A stretch of 64,000 bases of DNA from Dyadobacter psychrotolerans (GTDB lineage Bacteria; Bacteroidota; Bacteroidia; Cytophagales; Spirosomataceae), in assembly GCF_004349265.1 (NCBI RefSeq), contig NZ_SMFL01000003.1, positions 744,001 through 808,000 on the forward strand, read 5' to 3'. Within the stretch, counting starts at the first letter, position 1, and every line of letters starts with the position of its first letter. Below are positions 33,861 to 42,368 of this stretch, one piece after another. The notes beneath the pieces were generated by a model. It worked only from the letters and a program-made list of their open reading frames with translations. It made no database searches and had not been told where the DNA came from. A program made the translations under genes and the position numbers.

Positions 33861-36800
33861 TTAGATTGACAGGCTTATGCCAACATTAACAAACTTGTTC
33901 TGAGGGTATTGCAGTCCATTATCGTCTGCAATTTCAGGATCCACACCAAACTTTTTCAGGTTGTCGATCGAGAATAGGTTGTAGCCGTTGATATAAACCC
34001 TTGCACGCTGTATTTTCAATTTCTCCAATACCGATTTTGGCAGAGAATAACCCAGTTCTATCGTTCTTGCCCGGATGTATTTTACGTTATGGAGCCAGAA
34101 AGTAGAGTTTTTGTTATAGTTGCTATGGCCGCCATCGTTGTAACGTAAAGCAGGATATTTACCAGGAATCCATTCGCTGTTCAGGTCAAAGGGATCTGCA
34201 CGATGCCATCTGTCCAGAAAAATACTGTTCAAAGCACCATCATTTTGGTATGCCCACCTTTGCTCCCAACTCTGGTTCCACGAATACATGGCACCACCGG
34301 AGAAGTCCGCATTGAAGGAAATTCCTTTCCAGCTAACTGCAAAGTTCAAACCAAAATTAATATTCGGCTGGCCGGATGTGGTGTAACCAATCGGTCTTTG
34401 ATCCAGGTCGTCAATTTTCGCGTCGCCGTTTATGTCCTTGTAAATCAAGTCTCCCGGAAGTAAAGTTCTGTTTCCCTGTCCGTCCACATTAACCAGATAT
34501 TCATTAATCTGCTGCTGCGACTGAAATTGCCCGATACACTCATATCCCCAGAAAACACTGCTGTACCGTCCTTCTGAGGAATTACGATACTGGTCCCAGG
34601 AGTTGTTAAAGATGGGTTTATAAGAAGAAATAAATTTACTTCTCGAAAACGAAACGTTGCCGCCTACCGAATAACTGATGTCTCCTGCTTTCCCATTGTA
34701 GGTCAATGCACCCTCCCAGCCTCTTTGTGAATCGCTGTTCACGTTTTCATCGGGTAAACTGTAACCCAATTCACTCGGAACCAGAATATCATATTTACGG
34801 CCGCGGAGACCTGTTCTCAGTCTGTAAAAGTAGTCAACCGTACCTGTAAGCTTTGTTCCCAGCAAAGAAAAATCTGCCCCAACATCCGTGATCTTGCTTT
34901 TGAACCAGGAAATATTATTGATGATCTGACCTTTATCGCGTGATGTTACCACCGCATTTCCACTCAAAATCGCATTACCCTGGTTATAGTTGTAACCCGG
35001 CAAATAATCATAAGGCCCGATACCAATATCATCATCTCCCAAAACACCATAAGATCCGCGGATTTTCAAATCATCCAGAATACTGTGGTCACCGATAATA
35101 TTTTTAATAAACTGTTCCTCCGTTACACGCCAGCCAGCAGATGCAGAAGGGAAATATCCAACCCGGCGATCCGGAGCAAACTTCCAGGAAGCATCGCGAC
35201 GGGCAGATAATTCGACGTAATACTTGTTATCATAATTGTAATTAACCCTACCGATGTAGCCTATACGCGCAAGCTGATTATCCTTGTCATCGTAGGTATC
35301 CATTGTAGCAAAATACATCAGCGGAAGTACGTTGGTAGAAGGCACCGAATGTGCCCATTGTTCCTGATCACGTTCTTCCTGTCGTTCCGCTACAAATGTT
35401 GCTCCGAAAGTATTTTTACCAAAAGTGTTATTGTAGTTCAGCTGACCCTGATATACATTCCGGATAATCTTACGCGTTCTGCGCTCACGCCAGGGGTTTG
35501 TGCTTCCGCCTGTAACTTTATAAGTATCATCCGAAGGATTATAAGTATATGCCTGATAGGTATACTCATGTCCATTCAAAACCTGATCGGCGATGTAGTA
35601 TGAATACATTCCTTTTGCTACCAAACCTTTGATACCCGGAATTTTATATTCTGCGTTCATATTACTTTGCAAAACCCTCCAGATGTCTGTCTGATAACCG
35701 CCCAGTTTTTTATTGTTGTATGCCCAGTTGGTCTCATTGTGTTTGATATCATTCAAATACAGCGGATTATCATTTGCATAAGGTCTTTCAAAAGGACGGT
35801 TACGTAAAATAGCAAATCTGGGCAGCCAGTAATCATCCCCTCCGGGAATACCAGGCTGATCACGGATTTCGATACGGCCATTGATCTGTACACCAATTTT
35901 GAGGTTATCCGTAATCTTCGCATCGACGTTACTCTGAATGTTACTCCTTTCAAAGGTAAATTCCCTTCCCAGAACCGAGTTTTGGCTCAGACGCGTTGCA
36001 GAAATGTAATAACTGATTTTATCCGATCCGCCTGTCATGTTCAGGTTGATGGAAGACAACGGAGAATTTCTTTTTACGATAAAATCCTTCCAGTTAAAAG
36101 TCTGGTAACCAGGCTCTGTTCCGGTCCTATACTTTTCCAGTTCGGCCTGGGTAATGGAAGTTTTACCATATTGGTTCATTTCCGCTTCCGCTTTTCCAGC
36201 CATCCACTGATAAGAATCATTGACAACATTAGGGAACCGCGACCAGTTTTGAACACCATAGTAAGCATCCAGATTCACCGTATTCTTGGTGCCGTTCTTT
36301 CCTCTTTTGGTTGTAACCACAACAACCCCGTTAGCCGCACGAACCCCATAAATAGCAGCCGAAGCATCTTTTAAAACGGTGATACTTTCAACGTCGTTGG
36401 GAGAAAGGTTGTTAAACTGACCCGCATCCTGCTGAATACCGTCAATTACGAAAAGCGGGTTTCCCATGTTACGGATCTGAACAGTTGCGCTGGCTCCCGG
36501 GCGCCCGTCGGGCATACGGAAAGTAACCCCGGGGATTTTACCGGCAAGTCCGGAGCTCACCGTTGAGCCGCCATGAACGCGATCCAGATCTTTACTGGTG
36601 ACCGTTGCAATCGCTCCTGTCAGCGATTCCTTTCTTTGTGTACCATATCCGACAACTACAACTTCTTCAAGCGCTTTATTATCTACTTTAAGTGTTACAT
36701 CAACCTGGCTTTGGCTGTTTGGAACGATCACCTCAATTGATAAAAAACCAACGAAAGAAAAAACCAGCGTAGCTTCACCGTTTGGTGCAGTTAATGAAAA

Positions 36801-37337
36801 TTTACCATCCGTGTCAGAAGAAGCACCAACTTGCGATCCTTTTAAAACGACACTTACACCTGGAAGTGCAGTCCCGTTTTCTTCTTTCACAGTTCCTGAA
36901 ATAGTTCTGTCAATAAGCTCTTTAACTGTTTCATCCGGTTTATTTTCAATCACTTCCGAAACTTTATCCGTTGTGCGATCAGGTTTAATAACGATTAAAT
37001 TATCTGTTGCCTTATAGTTAAGCTGCAGCGGTTTTAACAATTGATCCAGGACAGTAGAAAGCTGACTGCTCTGAACCTTAATCGTCGCCTTCCGTTCTGA
37101 TTGTATCAGTTTAGAACTAAAGACAAACGTTACGTTGGTCTGTTTTTCCAGCTGACGCAGTATTTTCTTAATATCCTGGTTTTCGGCATTCAGTGATACC
37201 TTTTGACTTAGTGCAGACTGGCCTCTTCCATCATGTGCCAACGACATGCCCATAAAAAGGCAGGCCAGGAAGCATTGAATGACTGTTATACGCATGAGTG
37301 TAAATAGTAAGTCATCAATTCGTCGAACATTTTTCAT
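33861..37337 (-). CDS. SusC-family TonB-dependent receptor with STN domain
   Basis: 1158 residues. Signal peptide within the first 45, then an STN (secretin/TonB short N-terminal) domain about 47-115, a CarboxypepD_reg-like domain (GTVKEENGTALPGVSVVLKG) about 145-225, the plug with VVVGYGTQRKESLTGAI and NPLFVIDGIQ, and a 22-strand barrel to the end. It imports glycan with TonB energy together with SusD. The STN domain plus neighbouring FecR and ECF sigma genes indicate trans-envelope signalling as in the FecA system. The gene is intact. Confidence 0.96.
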   Translation of the reverse strand: MKNVRRIDDLLFTLMRITVIQCFLACLFMGMSLAHDGRGQSALSQKVSLNAENQDIKKILRQLEKQTNVTFVFSSKLIQSERKATIKVQSSQLSTVLDQLLKPLQLNYKATDNLIVIKPDRTTDKVSEVIENKPDETVKELIDRTISGTVKEENGTALPGVSVVLKGSQVGASSDTDGKFSLTAPNGEATLVFSFVGFLSIEVIVPNSQSQVDVTLKVDNKALEEVVVVGYGTQRKESLTGAIATVTSKDLDRVHGGSTVSSGLAGKIPGVTFRMPDGRPGASATVQIRNMGNPLFVIDGIQQDAGQFNNLSPNDVESITVLKDASAAIYGVRAANGVVVVTTKRGKNGTKNTVNLDAYYGVQNWSRFPNVVNDSYQWMAGKAEAEMNQYGKTSITQAELEKYRTGTEPGYQTFNWKDFIVKRNSPLSSINLNMTGGSDKISYYISATRLSQNSVLGREFTFERSNIQSNVDAKITDNLKIGVQINGRIEIRDQPGIPGGDDYWLPRFAILRNRPFERPYANDNPLYLNDIKHNETNWAYNNKKLGGYQTDIWRVLQSNMNAEYKIPGIKGLVAKGMYSYYIADQVLNGHEYTYQAYTYNPSDDTYKVTGGSTNPWRERRTRKIIRNVYQGQLNYNNTFGKNTFGATFVAERQEERDQEQWAHSVPSTNVLPLMYFATMDTYDDKDNQLARIGYIGRVNYNYDNKYYVELSARRDASWKFAPDRRVGYFPSASAGWRVTEEQFIKNIIGDHSILDDLKIRGSYGVLGDDDIGIGPYDYLPGYNYNQGNAILSGNAVVTSRDKGQIINNISWFKSKITDVGADFSLLGTKLTGTVDYFYRLRTGLRGRKYDILVPSELGYSLPDENVNSDSQRGWEGALTYNGKAGDISYSVGGNVSFSRSKFISSYKPIFNNSWDQYRNSSEGRYSSVFWGYECIGQFQSQQQINEYLVNVDGQGNRTLLPGDLIYKDINGDAKIDDLDQRPIGYTTSGQPNINFGLNFAVSWKGISFNADFSGGAMYSWNQSWEQRWAYQNDGALNSIFLDRWHRADPFDLNSEWIPGKYPALRYNDGGHSNYNKNSTFWLHNVKYIRARTIELGYSLPKSVLEKLKIQRARVYINGYNLFSIDNLKKFGVDPEIADDNGLQYPQNKFVNVGISLSI

Positions 37338-37443
37338 ATTTTTGATTGGATTTGTTGGTTAAGGAGATTATTCAACGAAATCTTTCCCTGCAACCGTTGA
37401 AAAACGGATGTGAAGTAATGTCACCTACTTTGGGAAATTCCTG

Positions 37444-37479
37444 GGATCGGTCATGCTGGAACATGACTGATCCTTTTTT
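37444..37479 (+). terminator. Terminator-like hairpin facing against the operon
   Basis: A 12-bp stem (GGATCGGTCATG with its complement, one G-U, 6-base loop) is followed by six T on the plus strand, yet the genes on both sides run on the minus strand. On the minus strand no T run follows. It would stop antisense transcripts or act as an RNA structure in the fecR-susC interval. Confidence 0.55.
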
Positions 37480-37568
37480 GTGTATGTTTGTATACTTTTT
37501 ATGTCATAGATTAACGTGTGTTTAGTTAAGAATTAAATTGATTATTGCGGCACAAAATATTTCGGGTC

Positions 37569-38693
37569 CTACCTGCACCCGTTTCCGGTTATAGTCACCT
37601 GATTATCCTTTATTTCAAACTGCGCATCCAGTGCGGCACAGATCACCGTGAGTTTCTCCGTAAAAGGCTGACCGATCAGCGTTGCATTGAGCGGACAATT
37701 GCTGATTAACGACTCGTTGTAAATGATCTTTATATTGTAAGCACTTTCCAAAGCCTTAAAAACTTCTGACATTGGCGTCTCGTCAAATACGAAAAGCTGT
37801 GTTGAAATATCAGCCACATTTGCAATTTCCAGACTGGTTTCCGGCAGTTTCACGGGCTTTCCGCTTACACGGGAGAAAGCGATTTTCTGATCGCGGCTTA
37901 AAATAATTCCTTTTAATTCCGGTTTTTCAGCTTCTTCCCGTTCACTCAGTGAAGCATTTTTATTTAAAGCAAATACCGATACTTTTCCGGTTTTCACCTC
38001 AACATTAATTTCAGAACCGTTTTCCGGAGCATCAACCAAAAAGCTGGTTCCCAACACCTTCGTTGCTATTCCATCCGTGTAGACTAAAAAGGGTCTTTGC
38101 GGATCTTTTACAATTTCAAAAAATGCTTTCCCGGTCAGGTTAACTTCTCGTTTTTTAGTGTTTATTTTTGAAGAAAAACTAAGTTTGCCATTTGGCTGCA
38201 GCACAACTGAACTTCCGTCCGCCAGCAGAACAGTCATTGGCTTGCCGGTATCATTAAATTTTTCAATCAGCCCGTTCTCAGTTACAGCAACCTGCGGCCC
38301 TATTACCGAAGCTATTTCGGTTTGTCTGTTTAAATACCAGTAGCTCACCGAAGTAATGCCAAGCACCAGTGCAATGGAGGCAGCAATCCGCAGCCATTTC
38401 CAGGCGGAAATAATTTTTGGCTGCTGCACATCCTCCACATTTTCTTCATGAAGGTGGCTTTCTACAACCCGCCACATTTTATTGGTCTGCTCTATGGTAG
38501 GTTTACTTTTGCCAGTATCTTCTGCCAGCAGGTTGACATAACCTCTCGCATCCTCAACAACCTTCGTCTTTTCCGGATATTCCAATAAAAACTGCTGCCA
38601 GCGGGCTTCACTTTCGGCATCAGGATGTCTCACCCAGGAGATGAAATCATCGTTCCGGATCAGTTCGGTTAAAGTGTAAGGGGCAAATTTCAT
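37569..38693 (-). CDS. FecR-family anti-sigma factor
   Basis: 374 residues. An N-terminal cytoplasmic part (1-95) binds the sigma factor; a membrane segment IAASIALVLGITSVSYWYL lies near 108-126; the periplasmic FecR domain carries VLLADGSSVVLQPNGKLSFS and VNLTGKAFFEIVKDPQRPFL; and a C-terminal STN-like domain is likely (FDETPMSEVFKALESAYNIKI). It sits between the ECF sigma gene and the STN-SusC gene. It should relay glycan occupancy from SusC to the sigma factor. Confidence 0.94.
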   Translation of the reverse strand: MKFAPYTLTELIRNDDFISWVRHPDAESEARWQQFLLEYPEKTKVVEDARGYVNLLAEDTGKSKPTIEQTNKMWRVVESHLHEENVEDVQQPKIISAWKWLRIAASIALVLGITSVSYWYLNRQTEIASVIGPQVAVTENGLIEKFNDTGKPMTVLLADGSSVVLQPNGKLSFSSKINTKKREVNLTGKAFFEIVKDPQRPFLVYTDGIATKVLGTSFLVDAPENGSEINVEVKTGKVSVFALNKNASLSEREEAEKPELKGIILSRDQKIAFSRVSGKPVKLPETSLEIANVADISTQLFVFDETPMSEVFKALESAYNIKIIYNESLISNCPLNATLIGQPFTEKLTVICAALDAQFEIKDNQVTITGNGCR

Positions 38694-38786
38694 TTCTTCG
38701 GCAATCGGTTATCAGGCTTTCAAATAGAAAGAGCGAAGAATTGTTAAAATGACCTCTTTAAAATGTGATTTTTTTGTAAAAAACTT

Positions 38787-39407
38787 TTACGAAAACCATA
38801 ATATGCAGAAAATCAACGCAGGAGAAATGATATATTCTCTGTTATGGCGCAGAGAAGTGAGCGCTTTGTAAATAAAATTCCGGACCGACTTATCGTTTAC
38901 GCCCATGATCTGGGCAATTTCCTCAATGTTAAAATCGTCGAAGTAACGTAGGGTAAGTGCCTCTACTTGTCTTTCAGGGAGCCGGGCGATCAATCCCCGG
39001 ATGCGTTTTTCCATGATTGATTTTGATTCACCCTCGATAAAAACCGTTTCAGAATTTGTATCGTTTCCTGTAATTTCCAGATCGTCGAGCATGGAGATTT
39101 CTTCTGTAACAGGAAAACGTTCGTGACCAATGTTGATACGCCGGCGAAGTGCCCGGTATAAATAAAACTTTATTGAAGATACGTCCGAAGTAAGGTTTTT
39201 CCGCAGCCGCCAGATGTCGATAAAAACATCCTGAACGGCATCCTCCACCGTCGCAGAACTTGGGGAAAGTTTGCAGCCATAGTTATAAAGTGTACTGTGG
39301 TAACGGTCAAAGGCAATCGTAAAGGCACGTTCATCACCGTTACGGATGCCGTCCCACAATTCCTGATCTGACTTTTCCCTGTTTAACGTTTCAAAAGTGG
39401 TCACCAC
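38787..39407 (-). CDS. ECF RNA polymerase sigma factor
   Basis: 206 residues from a GTG start; no ATG exists upstream in frame. Sigma region 2 (RAFTIAFDRYHSTLYNYG, DAVQDVFIDIWRLRKNL) and region 4 (LPERQVEALTLRYFDDFNIE, IMGVNDKSVRNFIYKAL) are clear. It is transcribed just before fecR and susC, the usual order for a surface-signalling chain. The end is odd: after the last helix comes a hydrophobic tail (ISPALIFCILWFS), which could tether it to the membrane or FecR. Confidence 0.93.
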   Translation of the reverse strand: MVTTFETLNREKSDQELWDGIRNGDERAFTIAFDRYHSTLYNYGCKLSPSSATVEDAVQDVFIDIWRLRKNLTSDVSSIKFYLYRALRRRINIGHERFPVTEEISMLDDLEITGNDTNSETVFIEGESKSIMEKRIRGLIARLPERQVEALTLRYFDDFNIEEIAQIMGVNDKSVRNFIYKALTSLRHNREYIISPALIFCILWFS

Positions 39408-39436
39408 CTGATGTGTTTTCTCCCAAAGTTTAAAGC

Positions 39437-39444
39437 CAAATATA
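39437..39444 (-). promoter_or_regulatory. Candidate -7 element of the ECF sigma gene
   Basis: On the minus strand TATATTTG matches TAnnTTTG 29 bases before the GTG start. Only an imperfect -33 is seen. Confidence 0.5.
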
Positions 39445-39491
39445 TATACTAAAAATGATATTTCATGTTAACAATTTATTTTGCCCTTAAA

Positions 39492-39529
39492 CAAAAAATT
39501 CCGGAACGTCATTTTTGATACATTCCGGA
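39492..39529 (-). terminator. Terminator after the Tat-type oxidoreductase
   Basis: On the minus strand TCCGGAATG pairs with CGTTCCGGA (one G-U) and ends in ATTTTTTGTTT, 22 bases after the stop at 39551. It separates this gene from the sigma factor gene. Confidence 0.75.
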
Positions 39530-39550
39530 TTCTGTAAGCATTTAAAAAAA

Positions 39551-40999
39551 CTACAACTTCAATTCCCAGCCATCACGGTATTCGCGTTTTACATATTGAT
39601 TGGCAGGCTCGTAGTTCGTCACTTTCATATTTGCAGCATCCCATTCCAATTTTTTTCGGCCGTTGTAACGATCCACAGGGCGTTTTGCCGTTGGGTTGTC
39701 GCGTAACATCCAGCTTCGTAAAGCAAGATTTCCGATCAGGATACTTTCCGTAAACGGACCGGCGTATTCAAACGGAGAACTGGTTTGTCCTTTGCCGTAT
39801 CCAGCAATACATGCGTCTACCCAATTCAGATAATGATCTTCATTTGGTACTCTTTTAATCGCTTCAGGAATATTAAGTGTTTCGTTTTTCTTTAAAGGAA
39901 GCAGGCGCGGATTAGCTCCGTAACAATCGGCCATTAATTTACCCTTATCACCAATAAACATCACGCCACCGTCTGAGTTTCCAAATGCTTCTCCGGGTAA
40001 AAGTTCTTCCGGCAGCTCAGGCAATATCCCGCCATCGTACCAGCTCACTTTAATATTTCCTTTACCGTCGTTTCTTGGATAATCGAGGTGAATGGAAGAT
40101 GAAAAAGGTGTCCAATCCGGATTGTTATCTTTTTCTCTTAAAGTAAATGTCCAGGTACCTGCCACACTGCATTCAACTGAAACGGGGTAAAGGATTGGCA
40201 AAATCCGATAAACAGGATCCATGATGTGACAGGCCATGTCACCAAGTGCGCCTGTACCATAAGGCCACCAGCCACGCCAGTTCCACGGCAGATACGCTTT
40301 ATTGTAACCTACTTTTGGTGCAGGTCCGAGCCACAGGTCAAAGTCCAGTTCAGAGGGTATCGGATCAATATTGTCGGTAGGCACTGCCTGCGGCCATACC
40401 GGACGGTTGGTCCAGCAAAGCACTTTATGAACCTCTCCGATTATGCCCGAATCATAAATTTCTTTCATGCGTCTCACTCCGTTTCCTGAACCGCCCTGGT
40501 TTCCCATCTGCGTGATCACTTTGTATTTTTTTGCCGCCTGTCCCAGGATACGCGCTTCATAAATATCATGTGTCAGAGGTTTTTGTGTATAAACGTGTTT
40601 TCCCAATTGCATGGCCGCAAGCGTTGCGACTGCATGTGTGTTATCCGGTGTTGATACGGAAACAGCGTCTATGTTCTTATTTTCTTTTTTCAGCATTTCC
40701 CGAAAATCCTTATAATAAGTGGCTTTTGGAAAACTGGTGCGGGAAGTCACCGCCTGGCGGTCATCCACGTCACAAAGTGCTACAATGTTGACATTCGGAC
40801 TTTTCGCAAAACTGGCCAGGTCACTTTTTCCTTTACCGCCTACCCCGATTCCTGCTATGTTTAGCTTGTCGCTGGGGGCAATAAAACCTTTGCCCAAGAC
40901 ATGGCGCGGCACGATAAAAAAAGACGATGCTGCTATAGCAGATGTCTTGATAAAATCGCGGCGCGAAGGACTTTCATTCGTGTTCGGTTGTTCGTTCAT
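39551..40999 (-). CDS. Tat-exported Gfo/Idh/MocA-family oxidoreductase
   Basis: 482 residues. Twin-arginine signal SRRDFIKTSAIAASSFF near residues 11-30, so it folds in the cytoplasm and is exported. Rossmann segment KLNIAGIGVGGKGKSDLASF; the family signature HAVATLAAMQLGKHVYTQKP with the catalytic-type Lys; C-terminal region with GDMACHIMDPVYRIL and the 'SWYDGG' strand. This secreted branch is common near sugar loci in Bacteroidota and Planctomycetes. It oxidises or reduces a sugar in the periplasm; substrate unknown. It has its own terminator. Confidence 0.9.
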   Translation of the reverse strand: MNEQPNTNESPSRRDFIKTSAIAASSFFIVPRHVLGKGFIAPSDKLNIAGIGVGGKGKSDLASFAKSPNVNIVALCDVDDRQAVTSRTSFPKATYYKDFREMLKKENKNIDAVSVSTPDNTHAVATLAAMQLGKHVYTQKPLTHDIYEARILGQAAKKYKVITQMGNQGGSGNGVRRMKEIYDSGIIGEVHKVLCWTNRPVWPQAVPTDNIDPIPSELDFDLWLGPAPKVGYNKAYLPWNWRGWWPYGTGALGDMACHIMDPVYRILPILYPVSVECSVAGTWTFTLREKDNNPDWTPFSSSIHLDYPRNDGKGNIKVSWYDGGILPELPEELLPGEAFGNSDGGVMFIGDKGKLMADCYGANPRLLPLKKNETLNIPEAIKRVPNEDHYLNWVDACIAGYGKGQTSSPFEYAGPFTESILIGNLALRSWMLRDNPTAKRPVDRYNGRKKLEWDAANMKVTNYEPANQYVKREYRDGWELKL

Positions 41000-41089
41000 C
41001 AGAAAAAAGTTTAGGACAGAAGAAATACTTTACCGGGTATTACGCCCGATGCGCCGATTGTGGCTATTGCGGAATGTTAACTTTTTATT

Positions 41090-41128
41090 AAAAACAAAAA
41101 AAGCGCAGAACCCTGAGATTCTGCGCTT
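41090..41128 (-). terminator. Terminator after serC
   Basis: A perfect 10-bp stem (AAGCGCAGAA with its complement; loop CCCTGAGA) followed on the minus strand by a T-rich run, 24 bases after the stop of the gene at 41152. Confidence 0.85.
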
Positions 41129-41151
41129 CCGTTATATTATATCGCGTAATC

Positions 41152-42225
41152 TTACAATGTTTCCAAAGCTGCGATAAGTTCTTCTACCTGAGCAACCGAA
41201 GTTGCCGGGAAATTTGCTATCCTAATTTGAGAAGACTTGAACTGTCCGTAACCGCTCCCAACGACCATTCCTTTCTCTTTTATTACTTTAATAATATCGG
41301 CCGAAGGCAACTTTGTGTTTGTCACAACCACCGTCTGCGAACGCTGCGATTTTTCTTTAACAAACAAAGAGAAACCGTCGTGTTTGTCTATAAAGTTATA
41401 AAGAAGGTTTGCCTTTAACTCCGTTTCTTTTCTGATATTCTTAACACCAGTTTTGTTAAAATCCTCCGCTATTTTTCCCAGCAAATAAATACCCATCACG
41501 TTTGGTGTAGCAGGCGTTTCATTGTTCAGGCTGTTTTTCCAGAGCGTTGGCAGGTCATTATGCGCGCCAATGGAATATTGTTTCCGAATTGACTCCGCCT
41601 TTTTCAGACACTTTTCATTCACAATCCACACACCCAAACCAGCCGGTAGCCCGAAAGCCTTTTGCACAGAAAAGAACGCTGTATCAATCAGTTTAAAATC
41701 AAGATCAGCATGAGGCGCAGAAGAAACCATATCCACGGCAATAAACTTACCCGGATTTTTTTGTTTCAGTTTATGAATTTCCGAAACGGACATCTGCACG
41801 CCCGAACTGGTTTCGTTATGCGTTGTACAGATCAGTTCGGCATATTCCGGAACGACTACCTCGGCCGCCGTGAATCCTTCTCCCATAGGTTTTTCCTGCT
41901 TATGGGCATATTTATTCAGTGCATTGGAGTAATCGTAAAATTTCTTTGAGAAAGATCCATTTACCAAATGAAAACTTTCCAGCTCCACACAGCTGAACAA
42001 AATGCGCTCCCATATTTCGGATGCAGACCCAAGAAAAAGAATGGCGTGGGTAGCCGGAACATTCAGCAGCGTACGAAGCTGATCAACCGTGAATTTATGT
42101 AAATCCCTGTACTGCTGACTTCTATGTGAAATCGACCCCAGTTGATCCGTTACAAAAGTTTGTAAATGTTTTTCAAACGTCGGATAAAGCTGAGCCGGGC
42201 CGGGGGTAAAAAAGGTTAGTGGCAT
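41152..42225 (-). CDS. serC: Phosphoserine aminotransferase-like class V aminotransferase
   Basis: 357 residues. Fold type I PLP enzyme: FFTPGPAQLYPTFEKHLQ at the start, the pyridine stacking and His region ELICTTHNETSSGVQM, the Asp in FIAVDMVSSAPHADLDF, the PLP lysine in AFFSVQKAFGLPAGLGVWI, and the class V end (SSQIRIANFP). Placement 143 bases downstream of the SerB-SerA fusion strongly supports phosphoserine aminotransferase (3-phosphohydroxypyruvate to phosphoserine), though sequence alone also allows related class V activities. Confidence 0.85.
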   Translation of the reverse strand: MPLTFFTPGPAQLYPTFEKHLQTFVTDQLGSISHRSQQYRDLHKFTVDQLRTLLNVPATHAILFLGSASEIWERILFSCVELESFHLVNGSFSKKFYDYSNALNKYAHKQEKPMGEGFTAAEVVVPEYAELICTTHNETSSGVQMSVSEIHKLKQKNPGKFIAVDMVSSAPHADLDFKLIDTAFFSVQKAFGLPAGLGVWIVNEKCLKKAESIRKQYSIGAHNDLPTLWKNSLNNETPATPNVMGIYLLGKIAEDFNKTGVKNIRKETELKANLLYNFIDKHDGFSLFVKEKSQRSQTVVVTNTKLPSADIIKVIKEKGMVVGSGYGQFKSSQIRIANFPATSVAQVEELIAALETL

Positions 42226-42368
42226 TTTTTGCTTGTAGCTAAATATTGGTAATGAAATGCGTTATGGTTGTCAATTGTGGTCAGGTATTGTCATGCTAAC
42301 CGGAAACTCACAATTCCTGACAATAAATGACTACCACCTCACCCAATAACATACGTGGCATCTTCTCC

